DNA of 64,000 nucleotides from AC-32 sp963716865 (GTDB lineage Bacteria > Actinomycetota > Thermoleophilia > Gaiellales > Gaiellaceae), in contig CAVQUF010000003.1 in the NCBI GenBank assembly GCA_963716865.1, positions 310,001-374,000 on the forward strand, in the 5' to 3' direction. Below the pieces are notes generated by a model. The model made no database searches. It was given only the letters and a program-made list of their open reading frames with translations, and was not told where the DNA came from. Shown here piece by piece: positions 7,869-16,166 of the stretch. The first letter of the stretch is position 1; each line of letters opens with the position of its first letter. Made by a program: the position numbers and the translations under genes.

Positions 7869-8324
7869 CTAGCCGAGCAGCATGCTGGTCGTCCCCGCGG
7901 GGACCGTGCGCGCCCTCCCGTTCACCGCGATGTCGACGTTGGCGGCCGCTCCGAGCTCGAGCCAGATGTGAGACCCCCGAAGCGTGATCTTCTGGCCCTG
8001 CGGAAGGAGCTCCTGGGCGAGAATCAGCCCGGTCTCCGAGCCTCGCCGCGCCAGGATCCAGCAGTCGCCGCGGCTCGCCGAGATCGTGATGCGCACGACT
8101 GCCTGGGACTGGGTGGCGGCTGCCTGTGTCGGGGTGACCCGCTTTGCAGGCGGCGGAGGCGGGCGTTTCCCCGGCGAAGACGTCGTCGAGGTGGGCGTGG
8201 GAGACGCCGACTCGCTCGGCTCGCCCGCGAAGTGGCCGGTCATGACGAGGGCCGCGAGGACGGCCAGCGCGCAGCCGGCCACCACGAGGAGGCCGAACGT
8301 GGCATCCGAGAGCCTGCGTCGCAT
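7869..8324 (-). CDS. membrane-anchored protein with RodZ-C/DUF4115-like domain
   Basis: This 151-aa protein has an N-terminal membrane anchor (residues about 9-30), a Pro/Ser/Thr-rich linker (about 35-65), and a C-terminal beta domain. That domain (VVRITISASRGDCWILARRG through VDIAVNGRA) resembles the extracytoplasmic domain of RodZ/DUF4115 proteins, without the cytoplasmic HTH. It probably lies outside the membrane as an envelope component. Its stop codon abuts the repeat element, so the extreme C-terminus may have been changed by the insertion. Confidence 0.6.
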   Translation of the reverse strand: MRRRLSDATFGLLVVAGCALAVLAALVMTGHFAGEPSESASPTPTSTTSSPGKRPPPPPAKRVTPTQAAATQSQAVVRITISASRGDCWILARRGSETGLILAQELLPQGQKITLRGSHIWLELGAAANVDIAVNGRARTVPAGTTSMLLG

Positions 8325-8381
8325 CTGGCACGAAGTTCTCCCGTGAGGGCCTGGACTCCTTCCGGGGCCAGGAGGAACCCA

Positions 8382-8633
8382 TCAGCTACTCCGCCAGCCG
8401 CGGAAGGCCTCGAGCAGCTCCCGCTCGGCCTCCGGGGCCAGCGCGTCCTCCGGCAGGCGCCCGAGGACGAGGATGGTCTGGCGCATCTGCTCGAGGTACA
8501 CGCCGCAGCCGTCACACCGGCCGATGTGCTCGTCGAAGCGCGCCCGCTCCTCCGCCGTGAGGGCGCCCTCCATGAAGTCGGTCACGAGCTCCACGAGCTC
8601 GCGGCAGCTGAGCTGTTCGACGTCCGTGTTCAC
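8382..8633 (-). CDS. zinc-finger anti-sigma factor
   Basis: This 83-aa protein has the ZAS signature HIGRCDGC (His-x3-Cys-x2-Cys, near residues 36-43) with an upstream Cys10 and a helical tail. The GTG start overlaps the sigma stop (GTGA), the classic arrangement of an ECF sigma/anti-sigma pair. This is the second such pair within 3 kb. Unlike the 5.4-kb pair it lacks a CxxC near the N-terminus, so a different trigger is possible. Confidence 0.85.
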   Translation of the reverse strand: MNTDVEQLSCRELVELVTDFMEGALTAEERARFDEHIGRCDGCGVYLEQMRQTILVLGRLPEDALAPEAERELLEAFRGWRSS

Positions 8634-9268
8634 CTGCCGTCCTCCCGCAGGTACGACTCGAGCGCCGCCCTCACCTTCGAGCGGGCGCGGTGCAGCAGTA
8701 CGCGCTGATTTGTCTCGCTCAGGTCGAGCGCGTTACGGACCTCTTCGCTGGACCAGCCCTCGATGTCGCGCAGCGAGATGACCGCCCGCTGCGAGGCGGG
8801 CAGCCCCTCGATTGCCGCCTCCAGCCGCTCCCGCGTCTCCGCGGCGAGCAGCGCGTCCTCCGGCCAGGTCTCTGGACGCACGGCCCAGTGGCCCGGCCAC
8901 CGCGGGTGCTCGGGGTCGAGGAAACGATCGGCATCCACCGCCGCCTCCGGCACGCGCCCGGGATCCTGGAGCGCCGAGAACGGCAGCGTGCGGCCGTCCC
9001 GCACGGCACGCGTCTTCGCGATGTTCGTCAGGATCCGGAAGATCCACGTGCGCAGCGACGAGCGGCCCTCGAAGCGGTCGAGGCCCTTGAGCACGCCGAG
9101 CCAGGTCTCCTGCACCACCTCCTCGGCCGCCGCCTGCGTCGACACGTAGATCCGCGCCACCCGCACGAGCGACGGCTGGTACTCGCGCACGAGCTCCCGG
9201 AACGCGGCCTCGTCTCCGGCGCGAAGCGCCTCGACGAGCTGCGTGTCGCCCCCTGCGACCTGGGCCAT
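8630..9268 (-). CDS. ECF RNA polymerase sigma factor
   Basis: This 212-aa sigma factor has region 2 (AAAEEVVQETWLGVLKGL near residues 46-63, then LRTWIFRILTNIAKTR) and region 4 (ASQRAVISLRDIEGWSSEEV, then a helix-turn-helix ending LLHRARSKVR). The linker between regions is longer than usual and rich in Trp and Pro (residues about 110-140). I chose the ATG at 9268; upstream sequence in this frame is antisense to the divergent reductase gene. It is divergent from that oxidoreductase with 69 bp between starts. Confidence 0.92.
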   Translation of the reverse strand: MAQVAGGDTQLVEALRAGDEAAFRELVREYQPSLVRVARIYVSTQAAAEEVVQETWLGVLKGLDRFEGRSSLRTWIFRILTNIAKTRAVRDGRTLPFSALQDPGRVPEAAVDADRFLDPEHPRWPGHWAVRPETWPEDALLAAETRERLEAAIEGLPASQRAVISLRDIEGWSSEEVRNALDLSETNQRVLLHRARSKVRAALESYLREDGR

Positions 9269-9337
9269 TCGATCGACTGTAACGAAGCGCGAAAGGGCGA
9301 GACAATCGCGCTGGACACGGCCGGAAGGAGGCGTGGG

Positions 9338-10723
9338 ATGAGCGAGCGGTTCGACCTGATCGTGATGGGGGCCGGCTCGGCGGCACGAGACGCGGCGAAC
9401 CAGGCAGCGCGAATGCACGGTGCGCGGGTCGCGCTGATCGAGCGCGAGCGGTGGGGCGGCAGCTGCCCGAACGTTGCGTGCACGCCGACGAAGGCGTACG
9501 TGGTCGCGGCGGAGCTGTTGCACGACGTGACCGTCCTGGCGCCGCGGATAGGCGTCGAGACCGGGCCGGCCCGGGCCGAGCTGGCACGGATCCGGGCGTG
9601 GAAGGAGACGATCAAGAAGACCCAGGAGAAGTGGGTCGAGGACCTGCAGGCGGCGGGCTTCACCACCTACGCCGGCGAGGCGAGCCTGGTCGACACACGA
9701 ACGGTCCGTGCCGGCGACGAGGAGCTGGAAGCCGACCGGATCCTGATCGCGACCGGCTCGCGCACGGCGGTCCCGCCGATCGACGGCCTCGCCGACGTCG
9801 GCTGGATCGATCACGTCTCGGCGCTCGAGCTGACGGAGGTGCCGGGCTCGCTGCTCGTCGTCGGAGCCGGGCCGGTCGGGCTGGAGTTCGGCCAGACCTT
9901 CTCCCGCTTCGGCTCGAAGGTGACGATCGTCGACGCCCTCGACCGGATCTCCCCCAACTCGGACGCCGAGGCGTCGGGCACGCTGCGGTCGGCCCTGGAG
10001 GAGGAAGGGATCTCGATCGTCACATCGGTCTTCGTCAAGAGCACCCGGCGCGACGGAGACGAGATCGTCGCCACGATCTCGCCGCGAGACGGCTCTGCCG
10101 AGTACGAGCTGCGCGCGGAGCAGATCCTCCTGGCGTCGGGCCGCGTCCCGAACGTCGAGGGGCTGAACCTCGAGGGTGTCGGCGTCGAGACGAACAGGGC
10201 GGGGATCGCCGTCGACGGGCACATGCGAACCTCCGTCGCGGGCATCTGGGCCGCAGGGGACGTAAACGCGGTCGCCCAGCTGACGCCGGTCGCGCAGTAC
10301 CAGGCCCGCATCGCCGTCGAGGACATGTTCGGCGCCTCCCCGCCGACTGCCGACTACTCCTTCCTGCCGACGACGGTCTTCACCGATCCCGAGCTCGGCG
10401 GCGTCGGGCTCACGGAAGAACAGGCACGAGACGAGGGGCACGACGCGGACACGGCGCGCACGAATTTCGTGCGCCGCTTTTCATACATCGGCGCCCGCCA
10501 CGGGCTGTTCAAGGTCGTCTTCGACCGCAAGAGCCGCCGGGTGCTCGGGTTGCATGTCGTCTCGCGGAACGCGGGCGACATCCTCCAGGGCTACACGCTT
10601 GCGCTCCAGCTCGGAGCGACCGTCGAGGACCTCGCGCGGACGCACCACGTCTTCCCGACGTTCGCCGAGGGAGTCAAGGCGGCTGCGGAACAGGCAGCCG
10701 ACGCGGTTCGGCCTATGGACTGA
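9338..10723 (+). CDS. FAD-dependent pyridine nucleotide-disulfide oxidoreductase (MerA/Lpd-like)
   Basis: This 461-aa flavoprotein has the N-terminal FAD motif (GAGSAARDAANQAA), the redox-active disulfide GGSCPNVACTPTK (Cys-x4-Cys) near residue 44, an NAD(P)H-binding GAGPVGLEFGQTF near residue 180, and a dimerisation domain ending in HHVFPTFAEG, where a His-Pro-Thr motif with Glu is expected. It lacks the vicinal C-terminal cysteines of true mercuric reductase. Candidate substrates are mycothiol disulfide, dihydrolipoamide or quinones. GGAAGGAG sits 8 bp before the ATG. A terminator follows. Confidence 0.88.
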   Translation: MSERFDLIVMGAGSAARDAANQAARMHGARVALIERERWGGSCPNVACTPTKAYVVAAELLHDVTVLAPRIGVETGPARAELARIRAWKETIKKTQEKWVEDLQAAGFTTYAGEASLVDTRTVRAGDEELEADRILIATGSRTAVPPIDGLADVGWIDHVSALELTEVPGSLLVVGAGPVGLEFGQTFSRFGSKVTIVDALDRISPNSDAEASGTLRSALEEEGISIVTSVFVKSTRRDGDEIVATISPRDGSAEYELRAEQILLASGRVPNVEGLNLEGVGVETNRAGIAVDGHMRTSVAGIWAAGDVNAVAQLTPVAQYQARIAVEDMFGASPPTADYSFLPTTVFTDPELGGVGLTEEQARDEGHDADTARTNFVRRFSYIGARHGLFKVVFDRKSRRVLGLHVVSRNAGDILQGYTLALQLGATVEDLARTHHVFPTFAEGVKAAAEQAADAVRPMD

Positions 10724-10740
10724 AGAGAACAGAAGAGAAA

Positions 10741-10767
10741 GGAGGCCCGGGCAGGCGGCGGGCCTCC
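10741..10767 (+). terminator. rho-independent-type terminator after oxidoreductase gene
   Basis: GGAGGCCCG (10741-10749) pairs perfectly with CGGGCCTCC (10759-10767) across a 9-base loop, followed by a pyrimidine-rich TTCCTCT. It starts 17 bp after the reductase stop codon. Confidence 0.75.
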
Positions 10768-10846
10768 TTCCTCTAGCCCGGCGAGCCGTGCTGGCGAACG
10801 GCCGTCGCCGGGAACCGGGCCCCAGGGGTGGGGCCGGAGTGGACGG

Positions 10847-12043
10847 TCAGCTCCGCGAGGATGGCTGCCGCCCAAGCTTCACGTGCAAGGTCATGTGCTG
10901 GTCGCCCCGCCAAATCTCGAACGCGACCTTGTCGCCGGGCTGCTTGTCGGCGATCACGTCGCGGAGCCGGTCGAGCGAGGTGAGTGGGATGCCGTCGGCC
11001 CTGACGATCAGGTCGCCGCCCAGCGCGTAGGTCTCGCCGGCGACCGTCACCGGCTCCGTGCCCGGGCGCAGGCCTGCGTTCGCGGCGGCGCTCCCCGGCT
11101 GGACGCTCGCGACGAGCAGGCCCTGCGGCGCGCGCAGCCGGAAGAGCTCGGCCACGCTCGGCGTCACGGCCTGGACCCTGATCCCGAGAAACGCGTGCTC
11201 GGCGTGGCCCGTCTTGATGATCTGGGCCGCCACCGTCTTCACGGTGTCGATCGGGACGGCGAAGCCCACGCCGACGTTGCTCCCGGTCCCGCTCTGGATC
11301 TGGGAGTTGACGCCGATCACGGTGCCGCGTGCGTCCAGCAGGGGCCCCCCCGAGTTGCCCTTGTTGAGAGCCGCGTCCGTCTGGATGACGTGGTCGATGG
11401 AGTACTCGTTCGGCGCCTGGATCACGCGCTGCAGCGCGCTCACGATCCCGGCCGTGACCGTCCGCTCGAGCCCGAACGGGTTCCCGATCGCGACGACCGA
11501 GTCGCCCACGTGGACCGAGTCCGAGTTGCCGAGCGGAAGGGGCGTCAGCGCCCGCGAGTGAGCGTCCACCTTCAGCACCGCGACGTCGGTGGACGGATCC
11601 GAGCCGACGACGGTCGCCTTCATGCTCTCGTTGTTCGAGAAGCTGACCTTGACCGAGCGCGCCCCCTCGATCACGTGGTAGTTCGTGACGATGTGCCCGG
11701 CCTTGTCGATCACGAACCCGGAGCCGAGAGCCTGCTGCCGCTCCTTCTGCGGAACCGGAAACCCGAAGAACGGCTCGATCGACGGCGTGTTCACGACCTG
11801 GGTCGCTGTTACCTGGACGACGCCCGACGCAGCGCGTCGGTAAATCTCGTTGATGGAAAGCGCCTTCCCTGGCTGAAAGGCGGTCGAGTTGGGGGAGGCC
11901 TCGATCGGCTGCAGCTCGCGAACCGTCGTCGTCGCGCCCGAGAACGCTCCGAGCAACGAAGCCGCGCCCAACGCAAGAGCGCCGCCGAGCGCTCCGGCTG
12001 CGACGAGCCCCGCGACGGGCAGTATCCGCAGGCGTGCCCCCAT
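10847..12043 (-). CDS. HtrA/DegP-type trypsin-like serine protease with PDZ domain
   Basis: This 398-aa envelope protease has an N-terminal membrane anchor or signal (residues about 8-35) and a trypsin domain with the triad His (TNYHVIEG), Asp (STDVAVLKV) and Ser (GNSGGPLLD). The C-terminal PDZ domain starts near residue 290 (AFLGIRVQAVTP). It probably degrades misfolded extracytoplasmic proteins. A second HtrA is at 39507. Direct repeats of 11-bp phase lie upstream (12067-12104), suggesting control by an OmpR-family regulator. Confidence 0.93.
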   Translation of the reverse strand: MGARLRILPVAGLVAAGALGGALALGAASLLGAFSGATTTVRELQPIEASPNSTAFQPGKALSINEIYRRAASGVVQVTATQVVNTPSIEPFFGFPVPQKERQQALGSGFVIDKAGHIVTNYHVIEGARSVKVSFSNNESMKATVVGSDPSTDVAVLKVDAHSRALTPLPLGNSDSVHVGDSVVAIGNPFGLERTVTAGIVSALQRVIQAPNEYSIDHVIQTDAALNKGNSGGPLLDARGTVIGVNSQIQSGTGSNVGVGFAVPIDTVKTVAAQIIKTGHAEHAFLGIRVQAVTPSVAELFRLRAPQGLLVASVQPGSAAANAGLRPGTEPVTVAGETYALGGDLIVRADGIPLTSLDRLRDVIADKQPGDKVAFEIWRGDQHMTLHVKLGRQPSSRS

Positions 12044-12066
12044 CGCCCGGGTTATAGCCGCCCCGT

Positions 12067-12104
12067 GTTCAGCCCTCGTTCAGGCGTATTAAGCCTCGGT
12101 TAAG
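12067..12104. promoter_or_regulatory. 11-bp-phased direct repeats upstream of htrA
   Basis: GTTCAG occurs at 12067 and 12078, exactly 11 bp apart, followed by ATTAAG at 12088 and GTTAAG at 12099, again 11 bp apart. Such direct repeats with GTTCA-type units are the form of PhoP/PHO boxes and other OmpR-family operators in actinobacteria. The array lies 24 bp upstream of the htrA start on the minus strand and 67 bp before the DUF1800 start. Operator function is inferred. Confidence 0.5.
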
Positions 12105-12170
12105 CGTCTTTCGCGGGCCTGACCCGAACGGGGTTCAGAGGCCGCGCCGGCCTGCCGATAGACGCAATGC

Positions 12171-13509
12171 ATGGCCGCCCCCGTGTACCGAGGACACTTC
12201 GGCAAGCCGCAGGCCGAAAGGCTTCTCTGGCGCGCCGGTTTCGGCCCGCGACCGGGTGAGGCCGAGAGGCTCGCGAGGATGGGGCTGCACGGCGCCGTCC
12301 ACCACCTGACGCACGCCGGCCGGGAGCGGCTCCGCGGCCCGAAGCCCCACGACGACAACGGGCATCCGCTCGCGCCGAACGACGCCTGGGGCCACGACCA
12401 GCTCTGGTGGCTCGACCGGATGGTCCGCACCCGGCGGCCGCTCGATCGAGCGCATGACGCTCGTCTGGCACGACTGGTTCGCGACCTCGCGCGACGGCGT
12501 CGGCCCGGCTCGGCTGATGCTCCGCCAGAACAAGCTCTTCCGGACGCACGCGCTCGGATCCTTCGCGACGCTCCTCACCGACGTCACCCGCGACCCGGCG
12601 ATGCTGCTCTGGCTCAGCGGCACGGACAACACCGCCGACTCGCCGAACGAGAACTACGCGCGCGAGATGATGGAGCTCTTCACGCTCGGCGCCGACCGCG
12701 GCTACAACGAGCACGACGTCCGCGAGCAGGCCCGCGCGCTCACCGGCTGGCGCAACGACTGGAGCGATAACCTCGGCCCGGTCAACTTCCGCTTCGACAA
12801 GAAGCGGCACGACACGGGCGTCAAGAGGATCTTCGGCAAGCGCGGCCACTTCGACTGGCGCGACTCGTGCCGCCTCTGCGTCCACCACCACCTCCACCCC
12901 TCGTTCTTCGTCACGAAGCTCTGGAGCTACTTCATCCCGGTCCCGCCCCACCCCGGGACGAAGCGCGCGCTCGAGCACCTGTACGTCCGGCACGACTACG
13001 CGGTGAAGCCCGTGGTCGAGGCGATCCTCCGCCACCCCGCTCTCTACGACGGGCCGCGGATGGTGAAGTCGCCGGCCGTGTACCTCGCCGGCCTCCTCCG
13101 CGGGCTCCGGCGCGGGATCGACACCGAGTCGTGGACGTGGCTGATGAGCCTGGCCGGCCAGCAGCTCTTCTACCCGCCGAACGTCGCCGGCTGGGACGAC
13201 ACCCGCTGGCTCGACACCGCCACGTACCGCGCCCGCTGGATGATCGCGGCCTACGCTCTCCGGCCGCACGTCCTGGACAGCGGCAAGGTGAAGCTGCCGC
13301 CGAACGCCACGAAGCTGATGAGCCGCGCCGAGCGCCACCTCGGCCACCCGGTGCTGACGGCGCGGACGCACGGCGACCTGAAGCGCTTCGCCAAGCACGC
13401 GCTCCACGACGCCCACGGCTCCGACTGGAAGAAGAAGCAGTACCCCGCCCTGATCGAGAACGCGCTGCGCCAGCTGCTCGCGGTCTCGCCCGACCTCCAG
13501 ACCTCCTGA
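12171..13509 (+). CDS. DUF1800 family protein (apparent +1 frameshift near 12445)
   Basis: The reading frame from the ATG at 12171 (AERLLWRAGFGPRPGEAERLA, typical DUF1800 start) runs to about 12445 and continues one base later in the next frame with ERMTLVWHDWFATS, ADSPNENYAREMMELFTLG and the C-terminal SLAGQQLFYPPNVAGWD motif. Together the two parts make one normal-length DUF1800 protein of about 445 residues, so a single inserted base in CTCGATCGAGCG best explains the break. The family is uncharacterised but nearly always sits beside DUF1501, as here (stop and start share one base). A small downstream cupredoxin gene completes the cluster. Sequence error is as likely as real inactivation. 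Confidence 0.8.
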
Positions 13510-14882
13510 TGAGCCGCTGCCACCACTGCGACGAGTTCTCCCGCGCCTCGCTCGTGCGCAGGACCGCCGCGGAAGCGGGTCGCGGCCTGCCGGCGATCGA
13601 GCCGGGGATGCCGGCACCGGCCGGGACCGGGCTCGACCGGCGGACGTTCGTCGCCCGCGGCTTCGGCCTCGCGCTCTCGGTCTACGGCGTCGGGAAGCTC
13701 GGCCTCTTCGACGAGGGGATCGCGAGGGCGGCGTCCGGGCCCGCGAAGCCCGTCCTCGTCTCGGTCTTCCTCCCCGGCGGAGCCGACGCTCTCTCCGTGC
13801 TCTATCCGGCGAACGACGCCAAATACCACAAGCTGCGCCCGACGCTCGGCCTCGCCGCCGCGGCCGGCCCGCAGTTCACGGAGGACACGCGGCTCCACTG
13901 GCATCCGTCGCTGACGCCGTTCTCCACGCTGCACGGGGAGGGCAAGGTCTCGGTGCTCCCCGCGGTCGGCTACACCCACCCGGACCAGTCGCACTTCACC
14001 TCGCGGCACTTCTGGGAGGTCGGCGCAACCGACGCGCGGCTCGTGAGCGGCTGGATGGGCCGCTACCTCGACCGCGTCGGCAGCCACGACAACCCGCTCC
14101 AGGGTCTCTCGCTCGACTACCAGCTCCAGCCGTCGATCGCGTCGGCGAAGGTGCCGGTCGCCTCGCTGGCCGCACCGGACGACTACTCGTTCTGGGCCCC
14201 CGGAGTCTGGGGCGAGGTCGAGGGCCGGATGCTGGAGGCTATGGGGCCGCTCGGCGCACGGCGCGCCGACCGGTTCCTGAACCAGGCGGCGAAGGCGACG
14301 TTCCAGTCGAACCGCCTGCGCAAGCAGCTGCTGCCGTTCGCGCAGAGCGGCAACAACGGCTACGGCAGCCCCGTCCAGTACCCGAAGGTCGACAGCGGGT
14401 TCCCGCGCCAGCTCGCCGGCCTCGCAGCGATGCTCGCGGCCGGGCTCCCGCTCCGCTGCGTGGCAATCACCGCGCCGGGCGAGTACGACACGCACTCGGA
14501 CCAGCCGCAGGCGCTGGCCGACGGGCTGGACATCACCGCGCAGAGCCTGTTCGCATTCCAGCGCGACCTCGAGGCCCGCGGCCTCGCCGACCGCGTGCTG
14601 ACGCTCGTGTGGACGGAGTTCGGCCGCCGGGCCGAGGAGAACGGCAGCGACGGGACCGACCACGGCGCGGCCGGAACGGGCTTCCTGATCGGCAAGCGCG
14701 TCAGCGGGAAGATGATCGGCGAGTTCCCGGGGGTGACGAACCTCGACGACGACGGCAACCTCCGCGCGACCGCCGACTTCCGCGGGCTCTACGGCTCGCT
14801 GCTCGAGCAGTGGCTCGGGACCGACGCGGCGGGGATCATCCCGCACGCGGGCTCGTTCGCCCGCACGAAGCTCCTCAAGTGA
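13509..14882 (+). CDS. DUF1501 family protein with Tat signal
   Basis: This 457-aa protein has a twin-arginine export motif (DRRTFVARGFGLALS, about residues 38-52) and the DUF1501 core: VFLPGGADALSVLYP, HPDQSHFTSRHFWEVG, GEYDTHSDQ and VWTEFGRRAEENGS followed by TDHGAAGTGFLIG. The fold belongs to the alkaline phosphatase-like superfamily and the His/Asp motifs suggest metal binding. An N-terminal CxxC (CHHCDEFS) precedes the Tat signal, which is unusual. The ATG overlaps the DUF1800 stop by one base. The pair is probably exported and membrane-associated; its function is not known. Confidence 0.85.
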   Translation: MSRCHHCDEFSRASLVRRTAAEAGRGLPAIEPGMPAPAGTGLDRRTFVARGFGLALSVYGVGKLGLFDEGIARAASGPAKPVLVSVFLPGGADALSVLYPANDAKYHKLRPTLGLAAAAGPQFTEDTRLHWHPSLTPFSTLHGEGKVSVLPAVGYTHPDQSHFTSRHFWEVGATDARLVSGWMGRYLDRVGSHDNPLQGLSLDYQLQPSIASAKVPVASLAAPDDYSFWAPGVWGEVEGRMLEAMGPLGARRADRFLNQAAKATFQSNRLRKQLLPFAQSGNNGYGSPVQYPKVDSGFPRQLAGLAAMLAAGLPLRCVAITAPGEYDTHSDQPQALADGLDITAQSLFAFQRDLEARGLADRVLTLVWTEFGRRAEENGSDGTDHGAAGTGFLIGKRVSGKMIGEFPGVTNLDDDGNLRATADFRGLYGSLLEQWLGTDAAGIIPHAGSFARTKLLK

Positions 14883-15235
14883 TCAGGCTCGCAGCCCTCG
14901 CCGCGGCGGCCGCGGCCGCCCTCACGGCGCAGGCCGCGCAGCCGGCGGGACCCGCACGCCTCGGCATCGGCGCGACGGAGTTCCACCTCGTCCTCTCGCG
15001 CGCGTCGGTCAAGGCGGGCCGCGTCATCATCCAGCTCCAGAACCAGGGCGAGGACGTCCACGACCTGCGCCTGCGAAAGTTCGGCGGCAAGCGCACCTAC
15101 TCGTTCCCCCTGACGAGCCCGGGCGCCCGCGTCACGCGGACGCTCAAGCTCGTGCCCGGCCGCTACCGCCTCTGGTGCTCGGTCGCCGACCACCGCCAGC
15201 TCGGGATGCAGACCGTCTTGCGCGTGCGACGCTGA
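14879..15235 (+). CDS. secreted cupredoxin-like protein
   Basis: This 118-aa protein has a signal peptide (residues 1-22, ending AQAAQP) and a beta-barrel of cupredoxin type. A full type 1 copper ligand set can be seen: His in DVHDLRL, Cys in LWCSVADH, His in the same segment and Met in LGMQTV. The GTG start overlaps the DUF1501 stop (GTGA), so the three genes 12171-15235 are coupled. It may carry electrons or copper for the exported DUF1800/DUF1501 pair, which is inference from context. Confidence 0.75.
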   Translation: MIRLAALAAAAAAALTAQAAQPAGPARLGIGATEFHLVLSRASVKAGRVIIQLQNQGEDVHDLRLRKFGGKRTYSFPLTSPGARVTRTLKLVPGRYRLWCSVADHRQLGMQTVLRVRR

Positions 15236-15253
15236 GACCGCGACAATCCAGGC

Positions 15254-16165
15254 GTGCGCGAGCCCGTCAACGCCGCCTGTGTCCAGTTCGAGCCTGTGAT
15301 CCTCGACCGGGACCGGACGATCGAGAAGCTCGCCGGGCTGGCGGCCGAGGCGGCCGGGAACGGCGCGCGGCTCGTCGTGTTCCCCGAGGCGTTCGTGCCG
15401 GCCTACCCGTCGTCGATTTGGGCGAGGGCGCTGGCCGGCTGGGCCGAGGAGGGCGCAAAGGAGGCGTTCGCGATGTTCGCCCGCGAGGCGGTCGAGATCC
15501 CGGGCCCGGCGGAGCGCCGCCTCGGCGAGGTCGCCCGCGAGCACGACGTCTGGCTCGTCACCGGCGTCACCGAGCGCGACCCCGCGCGGCCCGGCACGCT
15601 CTACAACACGCTTCTCTACCACGCGCCCGACGGAGCGCTTGCGCTCTCGCACCGCAAGCTCGTCCCGACGAACCACGAGCGGCTGGTCTGGGGGCCGGGC
15701 GACGGCAGCGGCCTGGAGACGGTCGAGACCCCGTTCGGCCGCGTCGGCGGGCTGATCTGCTGGGAGAACTACATGCCGCTCGCCCGCTTCGCCCTGTACG
15801 AGGCCGGGGTCGAGGTCTACATCGCCTCGACCGCGGACGACGGCGAGGCCTGGCAGTCGACGCTCGTCCACATCGCCCGGGAGTCGCGCGCGTTCGTGAT
15901 CGCGCCGTCGCACTTCCAGCGCGCGGCCGGCTACCCGGATGACTTTCCGCTGGCGCGCTTCCTGGACGGGCACGAGCTCCTCGGCCGCGGCGGCTCGGCG
16001 ATCCTCGGCCCGGACGGCGGCTACCTCGCCGGCCCGCTCTACGACGAGGAGGGAATCCTCTACGCGGAGCTCGAGCCCGCGCGCCTGGACGAGCAGCGCC
16101 AGCGCTTCGATCCGGTCGGCCACTACAACCGCCCCGACGTCCTCCGGCTCGAGGTCCGTTCCTAG
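15254..16165 (+). CDS. carbon-nitrogen hydrolase (nitrilase family)
   Basis: This 303-aa protein carries the nitrilase triad: Glu in VVFPEAFVPAYP (near residue 45), Lys in HRKLVPTNHE (near residue 135) and Cys in GLICWENYMP (near residue 172). The WENYMP context resembles true nitrilases and aliphatic amidases rather than omega-amidases. The GTG start at 15254 is 18 bp after the cupredoxin gene, and the stop is 1 bp before the formate dehydrogenase genes. Release of formate or ammonia from a small nitrile, amide or formamide would fit next to formate dehydrogenase, but this is speculative. Confidence 0.88.
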   Translation: MREPVNAACVQFEPVILDRDRTIEKLAGLAAEAAGNGARLVVFPEAFVPAYPSSIWARALAGWAEEGAKEAFAMFAREAVEIPGPAERRLGEVAREHDVWLVTGVTERDPARPGTLYNTLLYHAPDGALALSHRKLVPTNHERLVWGPGDGSGLETVETPFGRVGGLICWENYMPLARFALYEAGVEVYIASTADDGEAWQSTLVHIARESRAFVIAPSHFQRAAGYPDDFPLARFLDGHELLGRGGSAILGPDGGYLAGPLYDEEGILYAELEPARLDEQRQRFDPVGHYNRPDVLRLEVRS

Positions 16166-16166
16166 C

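Noticed and set aside
8630..10441. A 603-residue minus-strand reading frame extending the ECF sigma gene
   Set aside because: Its first two thirds are antisense to the FAD oxidoreductase and have no family content; the sigma factor begins at 9268.
9338..10723. Mercuric reductase (merA)
   Set aside because: The C-terminal cysteine pair and any mer genes are missing; the general disulfide-reductase call is safer.
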